9,920 bases of DNA, taken from NCBI GenBank assembly GCA_035290965.1, contig DATDTD010000046.1:1-9920 (forward strand). The letters run 5' to 3'. This stretch comes from JAGVNX01 sp035290965 (GTDB lineage Archaea; Iainarchaeota; Iainarchaeia; Iainarchaeales; GCA-2688035). The notes beneath the pieces were generated by a model. The model did no database searches and had not been told where the DNA came from. It saw only the letters and a program-made list of their open reading frames with translations. The translations under genes were made by a program, and so were the position numbers. Shown here one piece after another: positions 1 to 4,861 of the stretch (its first letter is position 1; each line of letters starts with the position of its first letter).

Positions 1-581
1 ATTATTTTTTTCGCCATGAGAATAGTGCCCAAGCCCATTGTAACTGCCTTTTTCGGAACTTCCTCCCCTGCTCCAAAAAAGCGCGAATTTATTTTTCGGG
101 TTGCGGCTTTCAGGCTTGCAATTCCTGTTTTTGAATCAAAGCGCGTGCCAGGCTCGTTGAATGCAATGTGCCCGTTTTGTCCAATGCCGAGCAAAGCAAG
201 GTCAATTCCAATGCGCTTCACAAGCGCCTCTCTTTCGCGCGCCTGTTTCTGCAAATTTTCTGCTCCGTTGAAAAGAAAAATGTTTTTTTCCTGCGCGTTT
301 ATTTTTCCCAAAAAGTTTTTGCGCAGGAAAAACGCATAAGAATATTTGTTCTCCCGCGATAATCCCGCATATTCGTCGAGATTCATGAAAACTGCCTTTG
401 AAAAATCGATTTTTCCCTGCATGCACTGCTTAACAAGCTCCTTGTAAAGCGCAAGCGGGCTGCTCCCTGTAGGAAGGGCAATAACAGCCGACGGCTTTTT
501 TTTCAAAAGCAGGGAGATTTCTTCCGAAATTTTTTTTACAAAGATTTTTTCAGGATAAACAAACAGCTGCATTGAAACCAT
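1..581 (-). CDS. nagB: Glucosamine-6-phosphate deaminase, 3' end beyond window
   Basis: NagB-family enzymes convert glucosamine 6-phosphate to fructose 6-phosphate plus ammonia in the cytoplasm. My translation of the minus strand from ATG 581 stays open to base 1 (193 full codons). It shows the family landmarks in order: sugar-phosphate loop ALPTGSSPLALYKEL (res. 35-49), MNLDEYAGL (66-74) with the catalytic Asp69, LLGIGQNGHIAFNEP (130-144) with His138 and Glu143, SRFFG (166-170) and the start of the VPKKAVTMGLGTIL strand (175-188). Asn136 stands where E. coli NagB has Asp141; as I recall, Gram-positive NagBs also have Asn there, so this need not mean inactivity. Family members are about 240-270 residues, so some 50-70 C-terminal residues are missing. 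An in-frame stop at 603-605 limits the start to ATG 581 or ATG 572. The next gene is divergent. A 6-phosphogluconolactonase relative is less likely because the NGHIAFNEP motif is typical of NagB. Confidence 0.93.
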   Translation of the reverse strand, partial: MVSMQLFVYPEKIFVKKISEEISLLLKKKPSAVIALPTGSSPLALYKELVKQCMQGKIDFSKAVFMNLDEYAGLSRENKYSYAFFLRKNFLGKINAQEKNIFLFNGAENLQKQAREREALVKRIGIDLALLGIGQNGHIAFNEPGTRFDSKTGIASLKAATRKINSRFFGAGEEVPKKAVTMGLGTILMAKKI

Positions 582-598
582 TGCAGATAAGGGTTTTT

Positions 599-641
599 TT
601 TGTTAAAAAGGGTTTGGGTAGGGCATTGCAAAATATTAAAA
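599..641. promoter_or_regulatory. Divergent promoter region of nagB and the small exported protein
   Basis: The 83-base gap between the two divergent genes is A/T-rich. On the plus strand an AAATATTAAA element (631-640) lies about 30 bases before ATG 665, the usual distance of an archaeal TATA box from a start with little or no leader. On the minus strand a TTTTTAACA-type element (about 602-610) lies about 25 bases before ATG 581. No Shine-Dalgarno motif is evident for either gene. The calls rest on composition and spacing only. Confidence 0.35.
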
Positions 642-664
642 ATCAGGAATTTCCTAATAGTAGC

Positions 665-1099
665 ATGGAAAAGCTTGACATGGCAATTTGGATTGTTCTT
701 GCAGTGGTTGTTTTTGGCTTCTTATTCGTTACTTTCTTTTTCATGGCTTGCTGTCCTGTTGGCGGCGTTGTCTGCAACAGTTCCGACCCGACGAAAATAG
801 TTATGCAAACTTACAACATTTCTACCCAAGGAGAGATTGGAGTAAATATTCAAAACTACACTGGCGGCCCGATTACAATCAATCATTTGTCAGGAAATGG
901 AAGCATGGCAAATGTTTCTGCCGATGTGCCATTGGGCAGCATTCTTGAAGATAAAAATAGAATGAAGCTTTTTGTTGATTGCGGCGGCAGTCCCTGCGTT
1001 AATGGTTATCAATACACAGGCAACACAGACATGAACTATACTGATCAGTTTGGCTATCACAAATCCGTTAAGCTTGCTTGTGTGGGAACACTAAGATAA
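665..1099 (+). CDS. Small membrane-anchored exported protein, sequon-rich, unknown function
   Basis: A 144-residue protein that I do not recognise. I chose ATG 665 because it puts the hydrophobic segment at the very N-terminus (res. 7-28) and fits the TATA-like element 30 bases upstream. An in-frame ATG at 572 would overlap nagB and add 31 uncharacteristic residues. The anchor ends in MACC (27-30), which faintly resembles a lipobox, then a polar domain follows. That domain is Asn/Thr/Gly-rich, has six N-glycosylation sequons (NSS, NIS, NYT, NGS, NVS, NYT) and five cysteines outside the anchor boundary pair or close to it, and looks beta-rich. It is probably a type IV pilin-like or simply anchored surface protein with its C-terminus outside the cell. 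It is the only plus-strand gene in the window. Its 3' end abuts, in the opposite direction, the stop of a methyltransferase fragment. Confidence 0.72.
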   Translation: MEKLDMAIWIVLAVVVFGFLFVTFFFMACCPVGGVVCNSSDPTKIVMQTYNISTQGEIGVNIQNYTGGPITINHLSGNGSMANVSADVPLGSILEDKNRMKLFVDCGGSPCVNGYQYTGNTDMNYTDQFGYHKSVKLACVGTLR

Positions 1100-1106
1100 T
1101 TACTTG

Positions 1107-1113
1107 TTTTTTT
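1107..1113 (+). terminator. Poly-T terminator of the small exported protein
   Basis: A run of seven T begins eight bases after the TAA at 1097-1099, typical of archaeal intrinsic termination at oligo-T without a stable hairpin. It lies over the 3' end of the antisense methyltransferase fragment. Confidence 0.45.
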
Positions 1114-1121
1114 CCACCGCA

Positions 1122-1183
1122 ATTACGCTTTCCCTTACTGTTCCTACTTTGATTGTCCTGTTGCGCATGCACTGGATCTGCCT
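1122..1183. repeat. 62-bp perfect direct repeat, left copy
   Basis: Base-for-base identical to 2077-2138 in the same orientation, 955 bases away. It begins at attacgcttt and ends at ggatctgcct. It is the 3'-terminal coding segment of the methyltransferase. The two copies bracket the toxin-antitoxin pair, so homologous recombination between them would delete exactly that module and leave an intact methyltransferase 3' end. Confidence 0.95.
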
Positions 1184-1195
1184 GCAACTATTATT

Positions 1196-1717
1196 CTAGT
1201 CGAAATATTTTTGTATTAAATATTCCAATGTTGTTTTTTCCCAACCGCGATGCTGAATCATTTTTAAGAGGCTTTTTTTTGCTTCGGTTTTTGAAATAAT
1301 TTTTTGCTTGGCTAATTCTATAACCGCGGCAGCCGAAATCCTGATTGAAATTGATTGTGCCCTTGCCATGCCTGCCAGGGCATAGGAGGCGTCCAAGTCG
1401 TCCATTAAAATAGTTTTGGTTTTTTGTTCAAAGGCAAGCTCAAAACACTCGGCTTCGCCAAAATCAATATCTTTTCCCAGAAGGTTTTGTACTTTGTTTT
1501 TTTCCGCAATATTTTTAATTGTTATTTTGCCTGTTTTTATCAATTCCAAAACCATTTTTGCGGCGGATGCTTTTGCATCATTGCGTTCTGCAATCTCTTC
1601 AAGCTCTTTTTTTACCTGCAGCGGAATCAAAAGAGCCATTGCCTTGCAGATTTCTTCGAGCCTGCCGGAAAAAGCCAGGGAGACAAGTGCGGAAGTATCC
1701 GCTATTGCCTGCTTCAA
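1196..1717 (-). CDS. PIN-domain toxin (VapC-like ribonuclease)
   Basis: A 173-residue PIN-fold protein, a family of Mg2+-dependent ribonucleases that act as toxins cleaving tRNA, rRNA or mRNA. Visible acidic positions fit the fold: Asp7 in IADTSALVSL, Glu38 in VKKELEE, Glu88 in DFGEAEC and Asp106/Asp107 in LMDDLDA. About 40 residues follow the usual core (RISAAAVIEL onward), giving a longer C-terminus than the 130-140 residues of a minimal VapC. The start is TTG at 1717, separated by one base from the antitoxin TGA (1721-1719). A GGAAGG Shine-Dalgarno-like motif (1731-1726) lies eight bases upstream, inside the antitoxin gene, so the two genes are co-transcribed and probably translationally coupled. 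The stop codon sits at the junction with the methyltransferase 3' remnant. The target RNA cannot be told from sequence. Confidence 0.87.
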   Translation of the reverse strand: MKQAIADTSALVSLAFSGRLEEICKAMALLIPLQVKKELEEIAERNDAKASAAKMVLELIKTGKITIKNIAEKNKVQNLLGKDIDFGEAECFELAFEQKTKTILMDDLDASYALAGMARAQSISIRISAAAVIELAKQKIISKTEAKKSLLKMIQHRGWEKTTLEYLIQKYFD

Positions 1718-1718
1718 G

Positions 1719-2015
1719 TCACAGGCCTTCCTGGAAGGATTTTTCGGCTGTTTCTACAAAAAAAGCAGTTTTTTTTGATTCCTCATAGCCGAGAATGCGC
1801 ACCAAATCATCAAAAGAAATCTTTCCCTGCGCAAACCTGTGCGCCACTATTCTTTTGATCTCATCGATTTCTTTTTCCTTTTGCAAATAAATAAGTGTGG
1901 CTTTTCTTATGACTTCCGACTGTGAAGCCATTTTTTTTTGCGCAACTTCATCAATTTCTTTTCTTTCTTTAGAATCAAACCTTACAGTTACAACCTCAGA
2001 ACGCACAACAATCAC
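1719..2015 (-). CDS. Ribbon-helix-helix antitoxin
   Basis: A 98-residue protein with an N-terminal ribbon-helix-helix DNA-binding fold. From GTG 2015 the strand is VVTVRF (res. 8-13), helix A SKERKEIDEVAQKK (15-28) and helix B SQSEVIRKATLIYLQKE (31-47). The tail contains GKISFDDLVRILGY, resembling the GKIS-LLG segment of UPF0175-type antitoxins, and a Phe-rich end likely to fold over the PIN active site. There is no ATG near the start; candidates are TTG 2018, GTG 2015 and GTG 2006. I prefer GTG 2015 because a TATA-like element at 2040-2049 predicts transcription starting near 2016, giving a leaderless message. It is the first gene of the TA operon. RHH dimers usually repress their own operon, and a perfect palindrome overlaps this start. 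It lies 40 bases downstream of the methyltransferase stop. Confidence 0.83.
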   Translation of the reverse strand: MIVVRSEVVTVRFDSKERKEIDEVAQKKMASQSEVIRKATLIYLQKEKEIDEIKRIVAHRFAQGKISFDDLVRILGYEESKKTAFFVETAEKSFQEGL

Positions 2016-2016
2016 C

Positions 2017-2039
2017 AATGTAATACAGTGTATTACATT
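2017..2039. promoter_or_regulatory. Palindromic operator of the toxin-antitoxin operon
   Basis: A perfect inverted repeat: arms aatgtaataca (2017-2027) and tgtattacatt (2029-2039) around a single central g. It lies exactly between the TATA-like box and the antitoxin start, where a bound repressor would block transcription. Size and symmetry suit one or two RHH dimers, so autorepression by the antitoxin, possibly as a complex with the toxin, is the likely use. The protein that binds is inferred. Confidence 0.82.
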
Positions 2040-2049
2040 ATTTAAAAAT
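2040..2049 (-). promoter_or_regulatory. TATA-like box of the toxin-antitoxin operon
   Basis: On the minus strand the sequence reads atttttaaat, an archaeal TATA-like element centred near 2044. It is about 26-28 bases from the predicted transcription start at about 2016, which coincides with the GTG start of the antitoxin. Confidence 0.6.
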
Positions 2050-2057
2050 ATTGTTTT

Positions 2058-3149
2058 TCAAGGCTTTTCCAGCACTATTACGCTTTCCCTTACTGTTCCT
2101 ACTTTGATTGTCCTGTTGCGCATGCACTGGATCTGCCTTGCGACAATTTTCTGGGCAAGTTTGAAGCCGAGCTTTTCAGAAATTTTGATTATTTCATCGT
2201 CTGCCTCGACTGTCTCGTATGGGAAGCATCCGCCTCCGATTACAATAACTGCTTTTCCTCCCTGCTTCAGCGCAGTGAACAGGTTGCGCAGGACTTTTTC
2301 CATATCCTCGAAATAAGCGCGCGCAATCAATGGCTGTTTTGTTTCATAGTCTCTTCCTGTTGGGGCATCAGCAATGTGCGCCCTTAACCTTGTTTCCTGC
2401 GCATTGAAAAACAATCCGAGTTCCATTTTGTAAACGCTCGTGTATTCGATCTTGTTCAAATATGGCGGGGAAGTAATAACGCTTCCGATTGAATTTTCCT
2501 TGAGCTTTGTTATGCGCGCATCTGCCTCGAAAATTTCGGGTTCAATATCGCTTAATTTCGCCTGTTTCAAATCAATGAGCATTTTTTTTATTTTTCCGAG
2601 CAAAAGTTTTTTCACGGGCATTTCCGGCTTTTTCTGCTTTCTCAAAGAGCCGCCGATTTTTATCACGTTTGCAACCCTGCTTGTAGTGTCAATTAGCGCC
2701 AAGAGAAAAAATTTTCTTGTTCTCGCATCCGCTATCTCATTGATTTTTTTGTAGTAAAAAAAAATGTCGTCAAGGCTTTTTTCCCTGAACAATCGCCTTA
2801 TCTGCTTGTTCGAGAATTTTCCAATCTGCCTTGGCTCTAATTTTGAAAATTCTTCAAGCTGTTTTTCAAGCTCTTCAATCCTGTAATTGCGTGTTTTTGC
2901 TTCGGAGACAAATGCAGCGAGCGGGCTTGCGTCAAAGCCAATGCTTTTCAATCCAAGCTCTTTTGCAGTTAAGAGAGTTGTTCCCACTCCGCAGAAGCAG
3001 TCAAGAATAGGCTCTTCAAGCTTGAATTCGCTTACTGCCCATTCCACAAGCTTTTTTGCAAATCCTTCCTTGTAATAGAACCAGTTATGAATCGGCTCTG
3101 TCTTGTTCGGGACAAAGGTTACTAGCTCTGCCAAATTGCTTGGAATCAT
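2058..3149 (-). CDS. DNA amino-methyltransferase (N4-cytosine or N6-adenine), intact copy
   Basis: A 363-residue S-adenosylmethionine-dependent DNA methyltransferase. Motifs in order: a motif X-like segment with IHNWFYYKEGFA (res. 20-31), motif I DCFCGVGTT (50-58), a motif II-like segment GFDASPLAAFVSEAK (71-85), a mostly helical region of about 130 residues that may hold the target-recognition part, then motif IV TSPPY (226-230), the catalytic signature of enzymes methylating an exocyclic amino group. VIVIGGG near residue 303 is a late core strand. This X-I-(TRD)-IV order is alpha-like. ATG 3149 is the only sensible start, because similarity to the 5' remnant begins exactly there. No restriction endonuclease is visible, so it may be an orphan methylase or belong to a system reaching elsewhere. 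A structural-RNA methylase is a less likely alternative. Both of its ends are repeated in nearby gene fragments. Confidence 0.88.
   Translation of the reverse strand: MIPSNLAELVTFVPNKTEPIHNWFYYKEGFAKKLVEWAVSEFKLEEPILDCFCGVGTTLLTAKELGLKSIGFDASPLAAFVSEAKTRNYRIEELEKQLEEFSKLEPRQIGKFSNKQIRRLFREKSLDDIFFYYKKINEIADARTRKFFLLALIDTTSRVANVIKIGGSLRKQKKPEMPVKKLLLGKIKKMLIDLKQAKLSDIEPEIFEADARITKLKENSIGSVITSPPYLNKIEYTSVYKMELGLFFNAQETRLRAHIADAPTGRDYETKQPLIARAYFEDMEKVLRNLFTALKQGGKAVIVIGGGCFPYETVEADDEIIKISEKLGFKLAQKIVARQIQCMRNRTIKVGTVRESVIVLEKP
2077..2138. repeat. 62-bp perfect direct repeat, right copy
   Basis: The partner of 1122-1183, lying inside the 3' end of the intact methyltransferase. Identity stops abruptly on both sides: one side becomes cagcact in this copy and ccgcaat in the other, and on the other side a base is missing from the left copy. 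Confidence 0.95.
2893..3149. repeat. About 257-bp direct repeat (methyltransferase 5' end), left copy
   Basis: Matches 4552-4808 in the same orientation. The encoded 85 residues differ at seven positions between the copies (S4P, A7S, V39I, S40E, P47S, G54E, G66D), and the ends of similarity are the start codon on one side and residue 85 on the other. The 49 bases 2902-2950 are identical to 4561-4609. The two copies bracket the 405-residue cysteine-rich protein gene. Confidence 0.92.
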
Positions 3150-3169
3150 AATTAAAAATCAGTGTGCAT

Positions 3170-3191
3170 TAAAAATAAAAATCCGAAAAAA
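3170..3191 (-). terminator. Poly-T terminator of the 405-residue protein gene
   Basis: Downstream of the stop at 3227 the minus strand carries TTTTTT (3191-3186), then TTTTT-A-TTTTT (3181-3171), typical of archaeal oligo-T termination. The same A/T-rich stretch is 20-30 bases upstream of the methyltransferase ATG at 3149 and may also contain its TATA box. Confidence 0.5.
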
Positions 3192-3226
3192 GCCGTATTT
3201 CAAAAAGTTTTTTTTTGCAGTTTTTT

Positions 3227-4444
3227 TTATCTTGCTGTTGCAGTGTATGGCCCTTTGACTGTTTGTTCTGCTGTCTGCCCTTCAAACATGTATTTTCCAG
3301 AGAAAGTTCCTGTTCCCGCAGAAGAAGGAGTTGTTAATATGTAAGTATAACTTGTGCTTGCTGCGCTTTGTATTACGAGCCATTTCAAATGCCCTGCCTG
3401 GCTGTTGTCTCCCGCGCCAGTGCTTTTTATTGCCCATCCGCTTGGAATTGTTTCATCTATTGCATAATATGTTTGCGCGGGACTCAGGGTAACTGTTAAA
3501 GTAACGTTCACATCTGTTCCGTGCAGAACGCTCTGGGAAAAAAAGCTTCTTATTACTGTTCCGGCAGCCGGCGTGCAGGCGCTTGTATTAGGACCATAGC
3601 AATCCGCATTGCAGCTTAGTGTTCCGGAAGCAAATCCTTCCGTTAAGCAGGTGTGCCCTGCCAAAGCAGTTCCATCGCAAACTTCCGGCGCCTGTTGGAT
3701 ATTGTTTCCGCAAACCGGCGCTGCTGTGCACTGGCTTGTATTGAAAGTGCAGTCTGCATTGCATGAAAGCGTTCCCGAAGAAAAGCCCTGTGCTGCGCAC
3801 GTCTGCCCTCCAAGGCTTGTTCCGTCGCATGCTTCAGAGCCGTTTTTTATTCCATCGCCGCAAAATTGAGTTGTTGTGCAGGTGCCCCAGCCTGAGCAGT
3901 TTGAGGCGCATATTTGTGTTCCGGAATACCCGGAAACAGTGCAGGTTCTTGTGCTGTTTGGCGGGTCGCAAACTTCGTTTATGCCGTCATTGTTTGGCAC
4001 TTGTAATTCTGAGTCTCCGCAATAAGTGCAATCAGCATCTGCCGGATAATGGCAATTGTTCGGGCATGTTCCATCCAAAGTTCCGCAGCCCGGTTGCGTT
4101 ACTTTAGTTCCGCCGAAGCATCCTAAAGTCCTTGCTGCTGCGCCGGCTCCCGCGCATTGGTTCCTTTTCAGAATGCAATCGCTTGCAATGCAAACCCCTG
4201 TTCCGTCAGGGTCTGCGGATCCGCATTGGGCCGGAGTAATGGCTGCGCAAAGCGCATTTATCAGCTTCTGGTTGTTAGTGCTGCCTTTGCCGCTGCCACC
4301 AGCAAGCAGGCTGTTTATTGTGCTTGTTTCGCTCAGGCCGAGCAAAAATAGCATTAGCAAAGCGAGAAATATTGCCCCGCCGGCAATCATGGCATATTCC
4401 AAAGGACTGTATGCTGCTTTGTACCCGTGCTTTTTTCTAGCCAT
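3227..4444 (-). CDS. Cysteine-rich surface protein with class III signal sequence
   Basis: A 405-residue exported protein. The N-terminus has basic residues (RKKHGYK), SPLEYA (13-18) and a hydrophobic segment to about 37, matching archaeal class III prepilin-like signals, so processing near Ser13 and pilin-like assembly or membrane anchoring is plausible. Residues 66-139 are cysteine-rich, then a CGDSE...CDPPNS...C module (142-189), two CGDG/CGNN...CDGT...GTLSCNADC repeats (195-239, 245-290) of the kind seen in myxobacterial-type disulfide repeats, and a C-terminal beta-sandwich-like domain (297-405, with YYAIDETIPSGW). The 28 cysteines suggest about 14 disulfides and an oxidising exterior. 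No enzymatic motif is seen; adhesion or a structural role is inference. It is paralogous to the first third of the protein at 4862-8932. It lies between the intact methyltransferase and that gene's 5' fragment. Confidence 0.85.
   Translation of the reverse strand: MARKKHGYKAAYSPLEYAMIAGGAIFLALLMLFLLGLSETSTINSLLAGGSGKGSTNNQKLINALCAAITPAQCGSADPDGTGVCIASDCILKRNQCAGAGAAARTLGCFGGTKVTQPGCGTLDGTCPNNCHYPADADCTYCGDSELQVPNNDGINEVCDPPNSTRTCTVSGYSGTQICASNCSGWGTCTTTQFCGDGIKNGSEACDGTSLGGQTCAAQGFSSGTLSCNADCTFNTSQCTAAPVCGNNIQQAPEVCDGTALAGHTCLTEGFASGTLSCNADCYGPNTSACTPAAGTVIRSFFSQSVLHGTDVNVTLTVTLSPAQTYYAIDETIPSGWAIKSTGAGDNSQAGHLKWLVIQSAASTSYTYILTTPSSAGTGTFSGKYMFEGQTAEQTVKGPYTATAR
3575..3862 (-). repeat. Two 150-bp tandem disulfide-repeat units in the 405-residue gene
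   Basis: Residues 195-239 and 245-290 repeat with a 50-residue period. Both share the pattern CG..I...E.CDGT.L.G.TC...GF.SGTLSCNADC....T..C, with six cysteines at the same spacing. A related unit occurs in the large protein at its residues 306-350. Confidence 0.85.
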
Positions 4445-4486
4445 ATTAATCAGCCATATTGCCTTTCAATGATAATAGAATAATTG

Positions 4487-4500
4487 TCCTATTTATACCT
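4487..4500 (-). promoter_or_regulatory. Promoter of the 405-residue cysteine-rich protein
   Basis: On the minus strand aaggtataaatagg contains a good archaeal TATA box (tataaata, 4496-4489) preceded by a purine-rich BRE-like stretch. It lies about 45-50 bases before ATG 4444, implying a leader of about 20 bases. An out-of-frame mini-frame ATG-GCT-GAT-TAA ends one base before the real start. The promoter lies within the decayed methyltransferase remnant's read-through frame. Confidence 0.6.
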
Positions 4501-4551
4501 TTTGATTTTCGTTTTTTTTCTCCAAGCATGCGAAACAATGCGCTGCACGGG

Positions 4552-4808
4552 TTTTTTGCCTCGGAGACAAATGCAGCGAGCGGGCTTGCGTCAAAGCCAA
4601 TGCTTTTCAGGTCGAGTTCTTTTGCTGTGAGGAGAGTTGTCCCTACTTCGCAGAAGCAGTCGAGAATCGACTCTTCAAGCTTGAATTCTTCTATTGCCCA
4701 TTCCACTAGCTTTTTTGCAAATCCTTCCTTGTAATAGAACCAGTTGTGAATAGGCTCTGTTTTGTTGGGAACAAATGTAACTAATTCAGAGAGATTTGGT
4801 GGAATCAT
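4552..4808 (-). pseudogene. 5' remnant of a DNA methyltransferase gene
   Basis: Starting at ATG 4808 the minus strand encodes 85 residues that are 92% identical (78 of 85) to the intact methyltransferase N-terminus, including TFVPNKTEPIHNWFYYKEGF. Similarity ends after FVSEAK, and the frame continues through about 35 unrelated residues to a stop at 4448-4446. Motif I reads DCFCEVGTT: a Glu replaces the first glycine of the SAM-binding FxGxG. Motif IV and the whole C-terminus are absent. Both facts say it is non-functional. Together with the 3' remnant at 1100-1195 it could be the two ends of a single older gene. Confidence 0.9.
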
Positions 4809-4835
4809 GCACAAAGATTAGAATTAGAGAAGAAT

Positions 4836-4848
4836 AAAAAAAGAAAAA
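4836..4848 (-). terminator. Poly-T terminator of the 1356-residue protein gene
   Basis: Thirteen to 26 bases after the stop at 4862 the minus strand reads TTTTT-C-TTTTTTT, a typical archaeal oligo-T terminator. A weak A7-tgcgc-T5 pairing precedes it. Confidence 0.55.
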
Positions 4849-4861
4849 GCGCATTTTTTTC

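Larger units (their letters stand above)
1100..1195 (-). pseudogene. 3' remnant of a DNA methyltransferase gene
   Basis: On the minus strand this encodes QIQCMRNRTIKVGTVRESVI followed by AVEKNK and a stop at 1102-1100. It matches the last about 30 residues of the intact methyltransferase at 2058-3149, whose tail is VLEKP. Bases 1122-1183 are identical to 2077-2138 over 62 positions. Just upstream one base is missing (gttgcagg against gtcgcaagg), so the frame breaks before the residues matching IVAR. Weaker similarity runs on to about 1195-1199, reaching the toxin stop codon. No start, motif I or motif IV remains, so it cannot be functional. See the matching 5' remnant at 4552-4808. Confidence 0.88.

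Noticed and set aside
27..30. Bacterial lipoprotein assignment for the small exported protein based on MACC (residues 27-30 of the 665-1099 protein)
   Set aside because: The coordinates given are residue numbers. The N-terminus has little positive charge and the lipobox match is partial, so I describe it only as membrane-anchored.
572..664. N-terminal extension of the small exported protein from ATG 572
   Set aside because: It overlaps the start of nagB and its promoter, is lysine-rich and precedes the membrane segment by 30 residues. ATG 665 fits the signal-like N-terminus and the TATA spacing.
2058..3149. Complete restriction-modification system
   Set aside because: No neighbouring gene shows endonuclease motifs; the PIN protein with its RHH partner is a toxin-antitoxin pair, not a restriction enzyme.
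3575..3862. CRISPR-like or regulatory repeat array
   Set aside because: The repeats are in-frame 150-bp protein-coding units with conserved cysteines, not short repeats with unique spacers.
4446..4814. A second, short functional methyltransferase
   Set aside because: Only residues 1-85 are homologous, the SAM-binding glycine is Glu, motif IV is missing and the tail is unrelated sequence.
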